This document shows positions 27,761 to 37,480 of a stretch of DNA of 57,652 nt, piece after piece. The DNA is taken from contig RQOU01000055.1 of the NCBI GenBank assembly GCA_008373165.1, positions 1 to 57,652 on the forward strand, given 5' to 3'. Positions within the stretch are counted from its first letter, which is position 1; every line of letters starts with the position of its first letter. The notes under the pieces are model-generated. The model did no database searches. It saw only the letters and a list, made by a program, of their open reading frames with translations, and was not told where the DNA came from. The stretch comes from SAR202 cluster bacterium (lineage in GTDB: Bacteria > Chloroflexota > Dehalococcoidia > Lucifugimonadales > Lucifugimonadaceae). The position numbers and the translations under genes are program-made.

Positions 27761-29275
27761 TCATTCGAGATGTTTAGTGATTGCTTTCACTATACCGTCA
27801 GTTGACTGTTCCTCGGCCTGCAGGTCTACATTTACGCCTAGTTCCCTGGCAGTTTCCGAGGTGATGGGACCAATTATGACCGTTTTGCTGGTGTTAATGA
27901 GATCAGGATTCCCGCCCATTAGATCAACTAGGTTTTTGACTGTTGAGGAACTGGTGAACGTGGTGAAATCTACACCTTCTTCGTAGGCTTTTGTGGCGAG
28001 TTCGCCGGTATCGCCTGGTGATTCCGTTGAATACGCGGTCACTTCGTCTACGGTTGAGCCCATGTGACGAAGGCCTTTTGCCAGCGTTTCACGTCCAATT
28101 TCTGATCGTGGGAACAGCACGTTTTTGGGTGTTGGTTCTTCTTTTGTTAGTGAATTTACAAGCTCGCTAGCAAGGTATCGTGAGGGCATTAAATCGGCCG
28201 TGATGCCTAGCTCGGAAAGAGCTTTCGCAGTAGAAGGTCCGTTTACGGCGAATTTCATATGTGCGAATACCCGGGAGTCTATTCCGAGATCAATCATTCG
28301 GTCGGCAACACCTCGAACAGCGTTCGAACTCGTGAGTACCATCCAGTCATATTTCGCAATATTTTCAAGAGCTTTGTCTAAGGGTTTCGTATTACGCAGA
28401 GGAACGATTCTAATGCTTGGGTATTCAAGCACGTCTGCACCAAGATCCTCTAATTTTTTTACGAGCTTGCTTGCTTGTGAACGTGCCCTGGTAACAAGAA
28501 TTCTTCTGCCGAACAGGGGTTTAGTGTCGAACCATGCCATTGCTTCCCGTAAGCCGGTGACCTCCCCGATAACAAGGGCAACCGGGGGACCCATGTCGAG
28601 TTGTGCGCCCATCTCGGCAATCTTGCTTATGGGCCCTGTGACGACGCGTTGCCTGACAGTGGTACCCCATTGGATCAATGCAGCAGGGCGTTCACCTGGA
28701 ACTCCTCGGATAGAAAGCGCAGCCACGATATCGTTCAGGTTATTCCATGCCATTACGAAAACGAGCGTACCCGGCATGGCGGCTAACGCGTCCCAGTTGA
28801 TTGTTGAATCGGGTTTCTGAGGATCTTCGCTGCCCGTAACGATAGTCAGGGATGTTGCCATACCGCGCTGGGTGGCTGGAATCCCGGCGTAGGCAGGTGC
28901 TGCGATAGTCGAAGAAATTCCGGGAACCACTTCCCACTGGATCCCCGCTTCAACGAGGTGCAATGCTTCCTCACCACCGCGCCCGAATACGAAGGGATCA
29001 CCGCCCTTGAGTCGGCAAACGGTCTTTCCTTTTGATGCAAGATCAACCAGTAAGTTGTTGATCTGGTCTTGTGTCATCCGGTGGTTCTCAGGGCTTTTTC
29101 CAACGTCATACATCTTGGCGCTGGTACTGGCTTCTAGTAGGAGGCGTGGAGATGCAAGGCGATCAAAGACGATAGCGTCCGCAGTGCGAAGAATTTTAAG
29201 GCCCTTTACTGTGATCAGTGATGGGTCACCTGGGCCAGCACCCACCAAATAAACTTTGCCTGTGTTGCTTTGCAT
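27761..29275 (-). CDS. cobA-hemD: Fused uroporphyrinogen-III C-methyltransferase / uroporphyrinogen-III synthase
   Basis: N-term VYLVGAGPGDPSLITVKGLKIL, RLKGGDPFVFGRGGEE (SUMT); C-term HemD-like ILVTRARSQASKL ... DWMVLTSSNAV. Confidence 0.94.
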   Translation of the reverse strand: MQSNTGKVYLVGAGPGDPSLITVKGLKILRTADAIVFDRLASPRLLLEASTSAKMYDVGKSPENHRMTQDQINNLLVDLASKGKTVCRLKGGDPFVFGRGGEEALHLVEAGIQWEVVPGISSTIAAPAYAGIPATQRGMATSLTIVTGSEDPQKPDSTINWDALAAMPGTLVFVMAWNNLNDIVAALSIRGVPGERPAALIQWGTTVRQRVVTGPISKIAEMGAQLDMGPPVALVIGEVTGLREAMAWFDTKPLFGRRILVTRARSQASKLVKKLEDLGADVLEYPSIRIVPLRNTKPLDKALENIAKYDWMVLTSSNAVRGVADRMIDLGIDSRVFAHMKFAVNGPSTAKALSELGITADLMPSRYLASELVNSLTKEEPTPKNVLFPRSEIGRETLAKGLRHMGSTVDEVTAYSTESPGDTGELATKAYEEGVDFTTFTSSSTVKNLVDLMGGNPDLINTSKTVIIGPITSETARELGVNVDLQAEEQSTDGIVKAITKHLE

Positions 29276-29278
29276 GGA

Positions 29279-30214
29279 TTAAACAGGGTCTTCTGATAAA
29301 AGCTGTCGTACACCTTGCGCTACAAACGATTCCCCAAGGCTTACCCCGATATTTGCTGCATCAGAAGCCATTCCCGTAACCTGTTCCCGTAGGACAGTTG
29401 ATGCGTCTTGGGTGGAGGCGAACGCGGATATCTCGATCTGCTGTTTCGTTATCTTTGCATGTGCGGAAACGGAAGAGGAGCAGCCTCCGCCGATAACTTG
29501 CAGGAAGGCACGTTCGGCAGTGATCGCTTGACGCGTTTCTATATGATCGATTTTTGCGGCTAGATTCGTCGTGAAGTTATCATCCGCCCGGGTTTCGACC
29601 GCTAGTGCTCCCTGTCCGACCGCCGCGACGAACTTCATGCAAGATAGGTGCTGGCTGATCTGGTCTTGTAGTCCTAGTCGATTTAGCCCAGCGGTTGCCA
29701 ATATCACCGCATCAGGACCATCGGTTTGGCGTAGTTTTTCAAGCCGCGTTTCAACATTGCCTCGCACTGGTTCAACGGTGAGATCTGGGCGCATGCTTTT
29801 TACCAGGGCTTGCCGACGAATACTACCAGTGGCTATTCTCGAGCCTGCGGGGAGATCTTCAAGCGGGATCCCTTTACGGCTGATCAGGGCGTCACGTGGG
29901 TCCTCACGCTCTGGTACGGCCGCGATAACTAGCTCGCTAGTAATTGATGAAGGCATATCCTTCAGGCTATGGACAGCTATGTCTATCCGATTATCTAGCA
30001 GAGCAGCCTCTAGCTCTCGAACGAACACCCCTACCTTGAGAGGCATCTGGGTTTTCCATCGGTCATGATCTCCGGTTGTTTTGATCGTCACTATTTCGAA
30101 GTCAATACTCGGGTTGGCTTGACTAAGAGCATCGATCACGTGACCGGTTTGTGTCAGTGCGAGGTTACTGCCACGGGTTCCAACTTTGATTGGCCGGTCG
30201 TTTTGATTGGTCAT
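29279..30214 (-). CDS. hemC: Hydroxymethylbilane synthase
   Basis: VGTRGSNLALTQT, DIAVHSLKDMPS, RGNVETRLEKL, GQGALAVE. Confidence 0.96.
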   Translation of the reverse strand: MTNQNDRPIKVGTRGSNLALTQTGHVIDALSQANPSIDFEIVTIKTTGDHDRWKTQMPLKVGVFVRELEAALLDNRIDIAVHSLKDMPSSITSELVIAAVPEREDPRDALISRKGIPLEDLPAGSRIATGSIRRQALVKSMRPDLTVEPVRGNVETRLEKLRQTDGPDAVILATAGLNRLGLQDQISQHLSCMKFVAAVGQGALAVETRADDNFTTNLAAKIDHIETRQAITAERAFLQVIGGGCSSSVSAHAKITKQQIEISAFASTQDASTVLREQVTGMASDAANIGVSLGESFVAQGVRQLLSEDPV

Positions 30215-30247
30215 TTAATACCTATGAGAATACCTGATTATAAATCC

Positions 30248-30916
30248 TTAGATTTGGTTGGATGCATCGTGTGCTTCCAATGCCTCGACTAGCATAGAAC
30301 GAGCTTTGTCCGGATCTCCATTTTCGAAAACCTCGAGAATCTGGTCCGTTATTGACTGGGCCCATTCGTTCGGGGTGACCTTTAGCTGACGGGCACGTTG
30401 TTCGATTCGAACATCGGTTAACAGTGGTCCCATTTCGGCCCAACGGAGGCATTGGCAGTTATTTACGTCACTCATGCGCTCCCTCAACCGTCGGGCCAAT
30501 GCAGGACTGGTCCCAGCAGTTGATATTGCTACGGTTACATCGTTTCTTTGAACCAGTGCAGGGGCGATCCATGTACACAGAGGCGTTACATCCATGACGT
30601 TTAACAGGATGTTCCGCTCCTTTGCTTCCTTGGAAATGGCATTGTTGGTTTCTTGGGAGGAGGTGTCGGCGACTATTGCGACCCACGCTCCTTCCAAATC
30701 CCCATGTTCGTATTTCCTGTTGATCCATTCTATTTCGCCTGCGCTTGCCATTTTGTGCAACGTGGGCGAAATTTCGTTTTCTGGGCTGAACAGTTTTACT
30801 ATTGCGCCGCATTCAAGAAGGTACTTTACTTTACGTTCACCTTCATGCTGATCACCACCAAAGACTATTCCTAGTCGTTCCTGTACATCTAGATATATAC
30901 CGTAATAACGTGGCAC
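30248..30916 (-). CDS. Precorrin-2 dehydrogenase / siroheme synthase N-terminal-like
   Basis: IYLDVQERLGIVFGGDQHEGERKVKYLLECGAIVKLFSPE, ISTAGTSPALARRLRERM; upstream of hemC. Confidence 0.85.
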   Translation of the reverse strand: MPRYYGIYLDVQERLGIVFGGDQHEGERKVKYLLECGAIVKLFSPENEISPTLHKMASAGEIEWINRKYEHGDLEGAWVAIVADTSSQETNNAISKEAKERNILLNVMDVTPLCTWIAPALVQRNDVTVAISTAGTSPALARRLRERMSDVNNCQCLRWAEMGPLLTDVRIEQRARQLKVTPNEWAQSITDQILEVFENGDPDKARSMLVEALEAHDASNQI

Positions 30917-31167
30917 AGAGCCCTCCGTTGCAGTTTGAGTGATCGGCCGAGTTGAGAAGTCGGAAAAATGTGTTGCCTGACAGCGTTCGCCTATTGAGTG
31001 TACTCGTGATACTGGACACCTGAGTGTGGACCGTATTCGATGGACGTTCGACCCTGTGATGGATTTTAGTTGACCTCGATAGCTAGCGATTTATCATTCC
31101 GATACGATCCTCTGATGTTTTTAAGTGATAACCAAATAAATAATAAAGTCTGTTCATTATGTGGTTA

Positions 31168-32517
31168 TCACCGGTTGGCTATATCTTCGGCCACGCAATC
31201 AGCGGCCAGATTGCCGCTGCGGACGGCAGATTCCATTGTTGAAGGCCAGCCTGTATCGGTCCAATCACCTGCTAGATAAAAACCGGGCACTGGAGTCTTT
31301 TGGGGCAATCGTGATGCTAGTGAGCCTACTGACACTCGGAATGTAGCTTCTAGCATTTTTACAACCGTGAAACGCGTAATGATGGCAGTTCTAGCCTGCG
31401 GGAATGTACGGGCCATTTCAGCGGTGAAAATTTCTTTTAACTCCTCTTTGGATCGATCTTGCCATTCCCATGCTCCGCTTAACGAGATGACTATGTGTTG
31501 GGCACCACTGTCATCTCTGGATTTCAAGAGAGTATCGTTGAATACCCATTGAAGAGGGCTGTCGAGTATTGCCATATATTTTTCGCTTAATACTGGTCGG
31601 TCGTACCAGATATGGATGGCAACTATCGGCGCTGTTTGGACGGACTCTGCCGGTTTGAAAAAATCATGTTGAATATCAGCGGAGTGTTCTAGCAAAGAGG
31701 TCATGTCGGAAGCTGGCATTGCAGATATGACTGCATTGCCTTTAACTAATTCACCATCTTGGTTCCTAACGCCTGTTACCTGACCCGATTCCATATGAAG
31801 ACTTGTTGCGCTGAAACCAGTTTTGATTGCTCCTCCTGCTGTTTCGATAAGATTTTGAGCCCTTTCTCCTACAAGGGAAGAAAGTCCTATCAACGGGAAG
31901 CCGATCGCCGCGTTTTTGATTGGCCCCAAAAACGCTACTTTGAACAGTGAAATGCCCGTATAAGCACTGACGCAATTAATATTGTCGTTGAGTGATGGGA
32001 GAATAATTAGGTTCCAGAAGTTTTTGATTGTATCTTCATTTTGATGATGCACTTTTAACCAATCATAGAAAGTAACCTGGTCATATCGAATATCTAAGTT
32101 AGTTCGTTTAATGCTGAGTAAACCCCAGAGAATTCGGATCTTGTCAGTTATCCCGATATGCCTGTAGCCAATCAACATTGATAAATTTGAAAGTGCCGAC
32201 GGTAGTTTGCGCCCTCGTAGCCAACTAATTTGATCTTGTTTAACTACCGGGAAGCGCACTCGATCATCTAACGTCACCTGGTCATCTACACCTATATCAG
32301 CGATGTACTTTTGGAACTGTTTACAGGCACCTACGAACACGTGTTGGCCGTTATCGATCTCGATGCCAGTTTCCCGGTCTATAAATGAATAAGCCCGCCC
32401 GCCCAGAAAAGGTCGTTTTTCCAAAACGATCGGCTTTAAACCACGTTGAATAAGTCGTACAGCCGAGGCCAGTCCGGCTATACCTCCACCAAGCACGATC
32501 ACAGTTCTTGTTGGCAT
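31168..32517 (-). CDS. hpnE: FAD-dependent hydroxysqualene dehydroxylase-like (HpnE)
   Basis: VIVLGGGIAGLASAVRLIQRGLKPIVLEKRPFLGGRAYSF, FYLAGDWTDTGWPSTMESAVRSG; in cluster with two squalene synthase-family genes. Confidence 0.88.
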   Translation of the reverse strand: MPTRTVIVLGGGIAGLASAVRLIQRGLKPIVLEKRPFLGGRAYSFIDRETGIEIDNGQHVFVGACKQFQKYIADIGVDDQVTLDDRVRFPVVKQDQISWLRGRKLPSALSNLSMLIGYRHIGITDKIRILWGLLSIKRTNLDIRYDQVTFYDWLKVHHQNEDTIKNFWNLIILPSLNDNINCVSAYTGISLFKVAFLGPIKNAAIGFPLIGLSSLVGERAQNLIETAGGAIKTGFSATSLHMESGQVTGVRNQDGELVKGNAVISAMPASDMTSLLEHSADIQHDFFKPAESVQTAPIVAIHIWYDRPVLSEKYMAILDSPLQWVFNDTLLKSRDDSGAQHIVISLSGAWEWQDRSKEELKEIFTAEMARTFPQARTAIITRFTVVKMLEATFRVSVGSLASRLPQKTPVPGFYLAGDWTDTGWPSTMESAVRSGNLAADCVAEDIANR

Positions 32518-32520
32518 TTC

Positions 32521-33405
32521 TTAAACGAACCTGATGCCGCGGCTGCGCAGCCACACCCCTGAAATAAGTAATAGTTTTTGGAATCTCGACAGCCCGGTTC
32601 GGTGATTAAGAACGTCGTATTTGTTTTTCTCTATTTTGCTAAGCAGGTGCTCGTATACATTTGTCATTATTTCGGGACATGATCGAGACTGTTTATCTAA
32701 TAGCGGAAATAAACGCATGCCTGATTGGAGATATTGACGCGCTCGCTCGACTTGGAATTTCATGAACCTGGTGAATTCGGGAGTTACTTTTTTACTGCGA
32801 ATGTCTTCGATGGAAACGCCGTATTCTGCAAGTTCATTAGCTGGTAGGTAGACACGTCCGATTTCAAGATCTTCGGTAATGTCTCGAAGAATATTCGTTA
32901 GTTGTAACGCTATTCCAAGGTCTACGGCATAATCCACAGCGCGTTTGTCGTCGTACCCAAACACTTCGATGAGGGCTAAGCCAGTGGCGCTTGCAACTCT
33001 TTTACAATATTTTTTTAGATCATCGAATGTTTCGTAGGTTGCGCCGTCCAGATCCATTTGGCACCCATCCACCACATCAAGAAGGTGTTGTACGTTGATC
33101 GGATACTTATTCAGTGTGTGCCCAAGGGCAAGCCACATGTCTCCAACACCTCTTCCAGCATATGCCTCGGCCAATTTTGTCTTTAGCGAATTCAATGCTT
33201 CGCCAGCTTGGTCACCAAGTTCACCGTTGTCAACGATGTCGTCCGCCATCCTGCAGAACGAATATCCAGCGTAAACGGCTTTTCTTTTATCTGGAGGTAG
33301 CGTCACAAACGCGTAATAAAAATTAGATGAAGCGGCTTTGGTCGATTCCGCTACGACTTTGTATGCTCTCGAGATCTGTTCAGGGGTCGCGGTAATTGTT
33401 GGCAT
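32521..33405 (-). CDS. hpnD: Presqualene diphosphate synthase-like (HpnD)
   Basis: YSFCRMADDIVDNGE and LQLTNILRDITEDLEIGRVYLP motifs of squalene/phytoene synthase family. Confidence 0.88.
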   Translation of the reverse strand: MPTITATPEQISRAYKVVAESTKAASSNFYYAFVTLPPDKRKAVYAGYSFCRMADDIVDNGELGDQAGEALNSLKTKLAEAYAGRGVGDMWLALGHTLNKYPINVQHLLDVVDGCQMDLDGATYETFDDLKKYCKRVASATGLALIEVFGYDDKRAVDYAVDLGIALQLTNILRDITEDLEIGRVYLPANELAEYGVSIEDIRSKKVTPEFTRFMKFQVERARQYLQSGMRLFPLLDKQSRSCPEIMTNVYEHLLSKIEKNKYDVLNHRTGLSRFQKLLLISGVWLRSRGIRFV

Positions 33406-33410
33406 GTTAG

Positions 33411-34388
33411 TTAAGTATGCCTTGCAACAGACTTGAAGGCACTCTCTGGTACTAGGCTAATTCCAAGTTTAGAGCGAATCCAAGTCGAAGCTAGAATTTT
33501 CGCTTTTTCGTAACCCGATACTGTTGGGCGCGAACTTAGTACGTCGAAACCTTTACGTTCAATCTGTTGCAGGATTGATAGGCCGCCGCGTGTAAAAAGA
33601 GCGAAATCGGAACGGGTCGATGGATCAAGAAATTGAATTAAGCTGTACCCATCTACAAAAAATTGGCGCGTTCTATCTACCTCAAATCTCATCAATGCTC
33701 TGAAGCTGTCATCTATTTTTCCTATAGCTAACTTGTGCTCAGATATACCGAATCGTTGCATATCTTCGATTGGAATATATATGCGGCCAATTTTTAGGTC
33801 CCTAGTAACGTCTTGCCAGAAATTTGCAAGCTGCAGGGCCGTGCATGTGAGATCCGCCAGTCTTTGGAGTTTTTTATCCTTGATACCACATAAATAAAGT
33901 ATCAGGTGCCCGACAGGGTTTGCCGAGTATGTACAGTATTCGAGTAGGTCGTCGAACGTTTCAGTACGTGTTGTTTTTTGGTCCCGGCGATTAGCTTCTA
34001 TTAACATTTTGAACGGTACGGCAGGAATGTTGAATAACCGTATTGTTTGGGCTAGGGCTATGAAATAAGGGTGTGTGGGTCCTTTGGAATTGTCAGAATT
34101 TAGATAACAGGCATCTAGTTGTTCTTCCCATAGATCTAGTAGCGCTAGTCTGTCACCTTCCGCCATATCGCCTAGGTCGTCTACGCACCGGGAGAACGCG
34201 TAAATAGAGTAGAAGTGGGGGCGGAGCTTTTTTGGGATCATTTTCGATCCGACAGTGAAATTCTCGTAGTGGGACTTGGCCAGTTGTTTACACGCGCTGA
34301 ATGTTGCCTCTAAATAGCCGGGGTCACTGGGTCCGATTTCGATAGTGGGAGTCGGAAGCTCACTAACTGATTTGGCTGACCGGTTCAT
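33411..34388 (-). CDS. hpnC: Squalene synthase HpnC-like
   Basis: YAFSRCVDDLGD and LQLANFWQDVTRDLKIGRIYIP motifs. Confidence 0.87.
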   Translation of the reverse strand: MNRSAKSVSELPTPTIEIGPSDPGYLEATFSACKQLAKSHYENFTVGSKMIPKKLRPHFYSIYAFSRCVDDLGDMAEGDRLALLDLWEEQLDACYLNSDNSKGPTHPYFIALAQTIRLFNIPAVPFKMLIEANRRDQKTTRTETFDDLLEYCTYSANPVGHLILYLCGIKDKKLQRLADLTCTALQLANFWQDVTRDLKIGRIYIPIEDMQRFGISEHKLAIGKIDDSFRALMRFEVDRTRQFFVDGYSLIQFLDPSTRSDFALFTRGGLSILQQIERKGFDVLSSRPTVSGYEKAKILASTWIRSKLGISLVPESAFKSVARHT

Positions 34389-34429
34389 GTCCGCAGAATT
34401 GTAGCGCCTACTTCATTCCCTTGGATGGG

Positions 34430-34972
34430 TTACAGCCCCATTACCTGCACCGCAACTTGGCGAGGTTTTGGCTCGTCTAGTTCAACCAAGAAAATTCGTT
34501 GGAATTCGCCTAGTGTAAGGTTTCCAGCAATGATGGGTAAGATTTCAGACGTGCCTAGAATTATGTGCTGGCAGTGTGCGTGCCCATTTGGGCACTCATT
34601 TGGTCGCATGCTCACTGTCCGCAGCTCGAAATCATTGTGACCGTAGTATGCATCTTTGGGTGCACATCGTTCCAGAAAATGTTCTATGTCTTTAAGTAGG
34701 AGCGGTTCGTTTTCGTTAATTATTACCGAAAAGGTTGTATGCGTACTGAATATGGTGATTTGCCCGTTGCTAACCTCTGATTCAGTTACGAGTTGACGAG
34801 CAGTTTCAGTGAAATCAATTAGTTCTGGGGCGTCGGTTGATTCGACTTGAACAATTTTACTAAAAACCTTGTAGGTAGCACCCGTCGATAATTCGTTGGG
34901 AAACGAGCCGTTTAACACGCTTACTCGTCCGGCTTCAGCAGCCGACATCTGACGTGTTTTGTCCGAGTGCAA
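34430..34972 (-). CDS. YjbQ-family (secondary thiamine-phosphate synthase enzyme) protein
   Basis: GQITIFSTHTTFSVIINENEPLLLKDIEHFLERCAP, GHAHCQHIILGTSEILPIIAGNLTLGEFQRIFLVELDEPKPRQV. Confidence 0.92.
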   Translation of the reverse strand: MHSDKTRQMSAAEAGRVSVLNGSFPNELSTGATYKVFSKIVQVESTDAPELIDFTETARQLVTESEVSNGQITIFSTHTTFSVIINENEPLLLKDIEHFLERCAPKDAYYGHNDFELRTVSMRPNECPNGHAHCQHIILGTSEILPIIAGNLTLGEFQRIFLVELDEPKPRQVAVQVMGL

Positions 34973-35335
34973 ACCTACTCCCCCTGAGAATATAGAACTC
35001 AGTGAAGCAATTGGTTATTAGCTTCACTGTGGCCGAGTGTTTCAATTGCGCTAATTAAATCATCGACAGGTTATGTTACCTATGTTACTTCAAAATTCAC
35101 TAATGGGCGTTCATTTGCGCTGTAATTTACTTTTATATTTGCATTGCATTTTTAACCCAATGAGCAAACGGGATATCAATTCCTAAATCGTGAATTTTTT
35201 GTGGCTGATGTTTTGCAGGTGTTATTTCACATGCGTTGGCTGTTTTATATAGTTGGCGGAATAATCGTTTGCTTTAAACGAGATCTTTCTGATTGTTCGG
35301 GTTTGTAACTGGATGGATATATTGCTTACTTGTTA

Positions 35336-36133
35336 TTAGGGCGCTGATGAAGAATTTATGACTTTAAGATCTGAGTAGGCTTTTATGAATGCTGGCATGA
35401 AGTTTGTAAGTGAGGTTTTGGCTAGGTCAGATGCGAATTTAAGCCTCCTCAGTGTTGGGAAGTCTTTTGGGTAGCGGAGTAAATGTTTGATGTAAATATC
35501 TACTCTTCGTTGTTTCGGTCCAGCATCAACTCTATCAATGATTTTTGGCACGTTGACATTCATGTCATCAAGTACAGCGGATACTGAAATCCAAGGGACA
35601 TTTCTCTCGGCGGCTGTGCTGGCGATAGCGTGGGACCTGGTATCAACAGCCGTTGCTCCTACGGTCTCTCCCGGCCATCGTTTTGTTCCTGAAGCGGTAG
35701 CTAATGATGAAATTGTGACCATCGGTCCAATATCATAGTCAATTCCTGCAATTTCAACCGCTGCGCGTGCCGCAACTAATAGTGATTGATTTGCATCGAT
35801 TGAATCGGTTGCAATCGGCATCGTCCATTCGAAAGGGCTGCCAGCAAGATTTATCGCGCCTGTAGCGATGACAAGATCGCCAGATCGTTGATGTTCTTGG
35901 CTTGCACCGCAAAATCCCACAGAGACTATAGCTTCTGGGTCGAATTTATCTATTGCCCATGCCGTGCCCTTTGACGCGCGCTCCGGACCAGACCCGCTTA
36001 CTATGATTGGTGGATTTTGATTAGATGCCGCAGTGTATACAGTGAAATCCTCTGGTCCTTCAATGGCTCGGTAACCAAGTGAACGGGTGATTCCAGACGT
36101 TTCTCTTTGCAGCGCTCCCACTATAGCGATCAT
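35336..36133 (-). CDS. Nucleoside phosphorylase-fold protein, HpnG-like
   Basis: MIAIVGALQRETSGITRSLG, IIVSGSGPERASKGTAWAIDKFDPEAIVSVGFCGA; neighbours hpnCDE. Confidence 0.75.
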   Translation of the reverse strand: MIAIVGALQRETSGITRSLGYRAIEGPEDFTVYTAASNQNPPIIVSGSGPERASKGTAWAIDKFDPEAIVSVGFCGASQEHQRSGDLVIATGAINLAGSPFEWTMPIATDSIDANQSLLVAARAAVEIAGIDYDIGPMVTISSLATASGTKRWPGETVGATAVDTRSHAIASTAAERNVPWISVSAVLDDMNVNVPKIIDRVDAGPKQRRVDIYIKHLLRYPKDFPTLRRLKFASDLAKTSLTNFMPAFIKAYSDLKVINSSSAP

Positions 36134-36175
36134 GAAATATGTGAGACGCTTTTGCGACTTGTTGAATTCATCGTA

Positions 36176-37231
36176 TTAAGACTCTCTAACAAGAAGAAAT
36201 TCACCCAGCTCAGTGAATTCTTTTGCTGTTTGTCCAGACAGATCCAGGGAATCTATCATTCTCTTGCAATCGATCCATCTTTCTGTTGCCATTGATTGGC
36301 AATATTCTTGTGTTTTGAGGCTTTCCATGATCTCTAGAACTTCATGGATGTCTTTCTCCGTCAAGTCATCTTGGTTTCGGAAAATATCTCGGATTCTTGT
36401 CGCGCTAGGTCCATGAGACATGTTGAGTGCGTGAATAGCAGGAAGCGCCTTTTTTTTTCGTTTGATGTCTGCTCCAACTGGCTTCCCTGTTTCTTTGCCG
36501 CCCCATATCCCTAAAACGTCGTCTCTGATTTGGAATATTCTTCCGAGTTCATGCCCAATAGCTTTTAGTGCGGTTGCTTTTTGTCGATTCGGTCCGCTTT
36601 TTGGTCCTATGAGTCCACCCAGATAAATCGATGCTTCGATTAATGCGCCTGTTTTCCTTTCGATCATATCCAGATATTGTGTGACACTTACCGATTCCTC
36701 GGTCTCGAATGAAATGTCGAGATACTGCCCTTCCATCATCTTAAGATACTGTTGAGTTAGTTCGGCTTCTACTTCAAGTGCTATCGAATCTTCAACGCCT
36801 ATAGCGCGAAGTTTCCATACTGCTCCATCTGCAATTTTCAGCATCGCATTACCGGAAATTATTGCACTAGGCTTTCCCCAGACAGCCCATACAGTTGGCC
36901 TGTGATGGCGCATACGATCCATATCCTCAAGATCATCATGGATCAGTGAGAAATTGTGTACATATTCGAGGGCTACAGCTATTGGAGTCGCTCTTTCGAG
37001 GTCTCCTCCTACAGCGTCCGCAGCCAGCATCGCCAGGGTTGGGCGCATGCGTTTTCCGCCACCGGCATTTGAATCTGTGCCATCAATTTCCTGCCAGCCC
37101 ATGTAGTAGCGATGGATGTTGTACATATCCGGATCTAAACCCAATAGTTCTGTCCGTAAAGCCTCGTCAATTCGAGATTCATAGCGAGAAAAAAATTTTG
37201 GGAGTGATGGAGTCTGTTCGGCTGTTGTCAA
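36176..37231 (-). CDS. Polyprenyl (farnesyl/geranylgeranyl) diphosphate synthase
   Basis: GGGKRMRPTLAMLA, SLIHDDLEDMDRMRHHRPTVW (FARM), FQIRDDVLGIWG (SARM). Confidence 0.94.
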   Translation of the reverse strand: MTTAEQTPSLPKFFSRYESRIDEALRTELLGLDPDMYNIHRYYMGWQEIDGTDSNAGGGKRMRPTLAMLAADAVGGDLERATPIAVALEYVHNFSLIHDDLEDMDRMRHHRPTVWAVWGKPSAIISGNAMLKIADGAVWKLRAIGVEDSIALEVEAELTQQYLKMMEGQYLDISFETEESVSVTQYLDMIERKTGALIEASIYLGGLIGPKSGPNRQKATALKAIGHELGRIFQIRDDVLGIWGGKETGKPVGADIKRKKKALPAIHALNMSHGPSATRIRDIFRNQDDLTEKDIHEVLEIMESLKTQEYCQSMATERWIDCKRMIDSLDLSGQTAKEFTELGEFLLVRES

Positions 37232-37480
37232 TTTGATTATTGAAATCCGATGAGATGAGTTGAGGATTTAGTGTTGTGGAAGATTTTACGATATCACTGT
37301 GCTGTAGCAATTTTCTAGGCAACATGAAGAATGTTCTGTGATCGATCTTAAATCTAATAAGTAACTTATAAGATAATTTTCATTCTGATGAGTCAGGTAT
37401 GATACAATTACGTACCAATCCAAATTGTTTGACTGAATTTATGATTTGCATGATCAGGATCTGCAGCGTCTAAAAGCGTT

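Noticed and set aside
28125-28820. 231-aa + strand ORF antisense to cobA-hemD
   Set aside because: Fully antisense to a well-supported gene; low-complexity Ser/Arg/Thr-rich composition typical of a shadow ORF.
29571-30068. 165-aa + strand ORF antisense to hemC
   Set aside because: Ser/Arg-rich shadow ORF without homology pattern.
30920-31167. Possible tRNA or structured RNA (GTTCGACCC-like string near 31046-31055)
   Set aside because: Could not form a consistent acceptor, D and anticodon arm by eye; no tRNA claimed. A tRNAscan-SE run would settle it.
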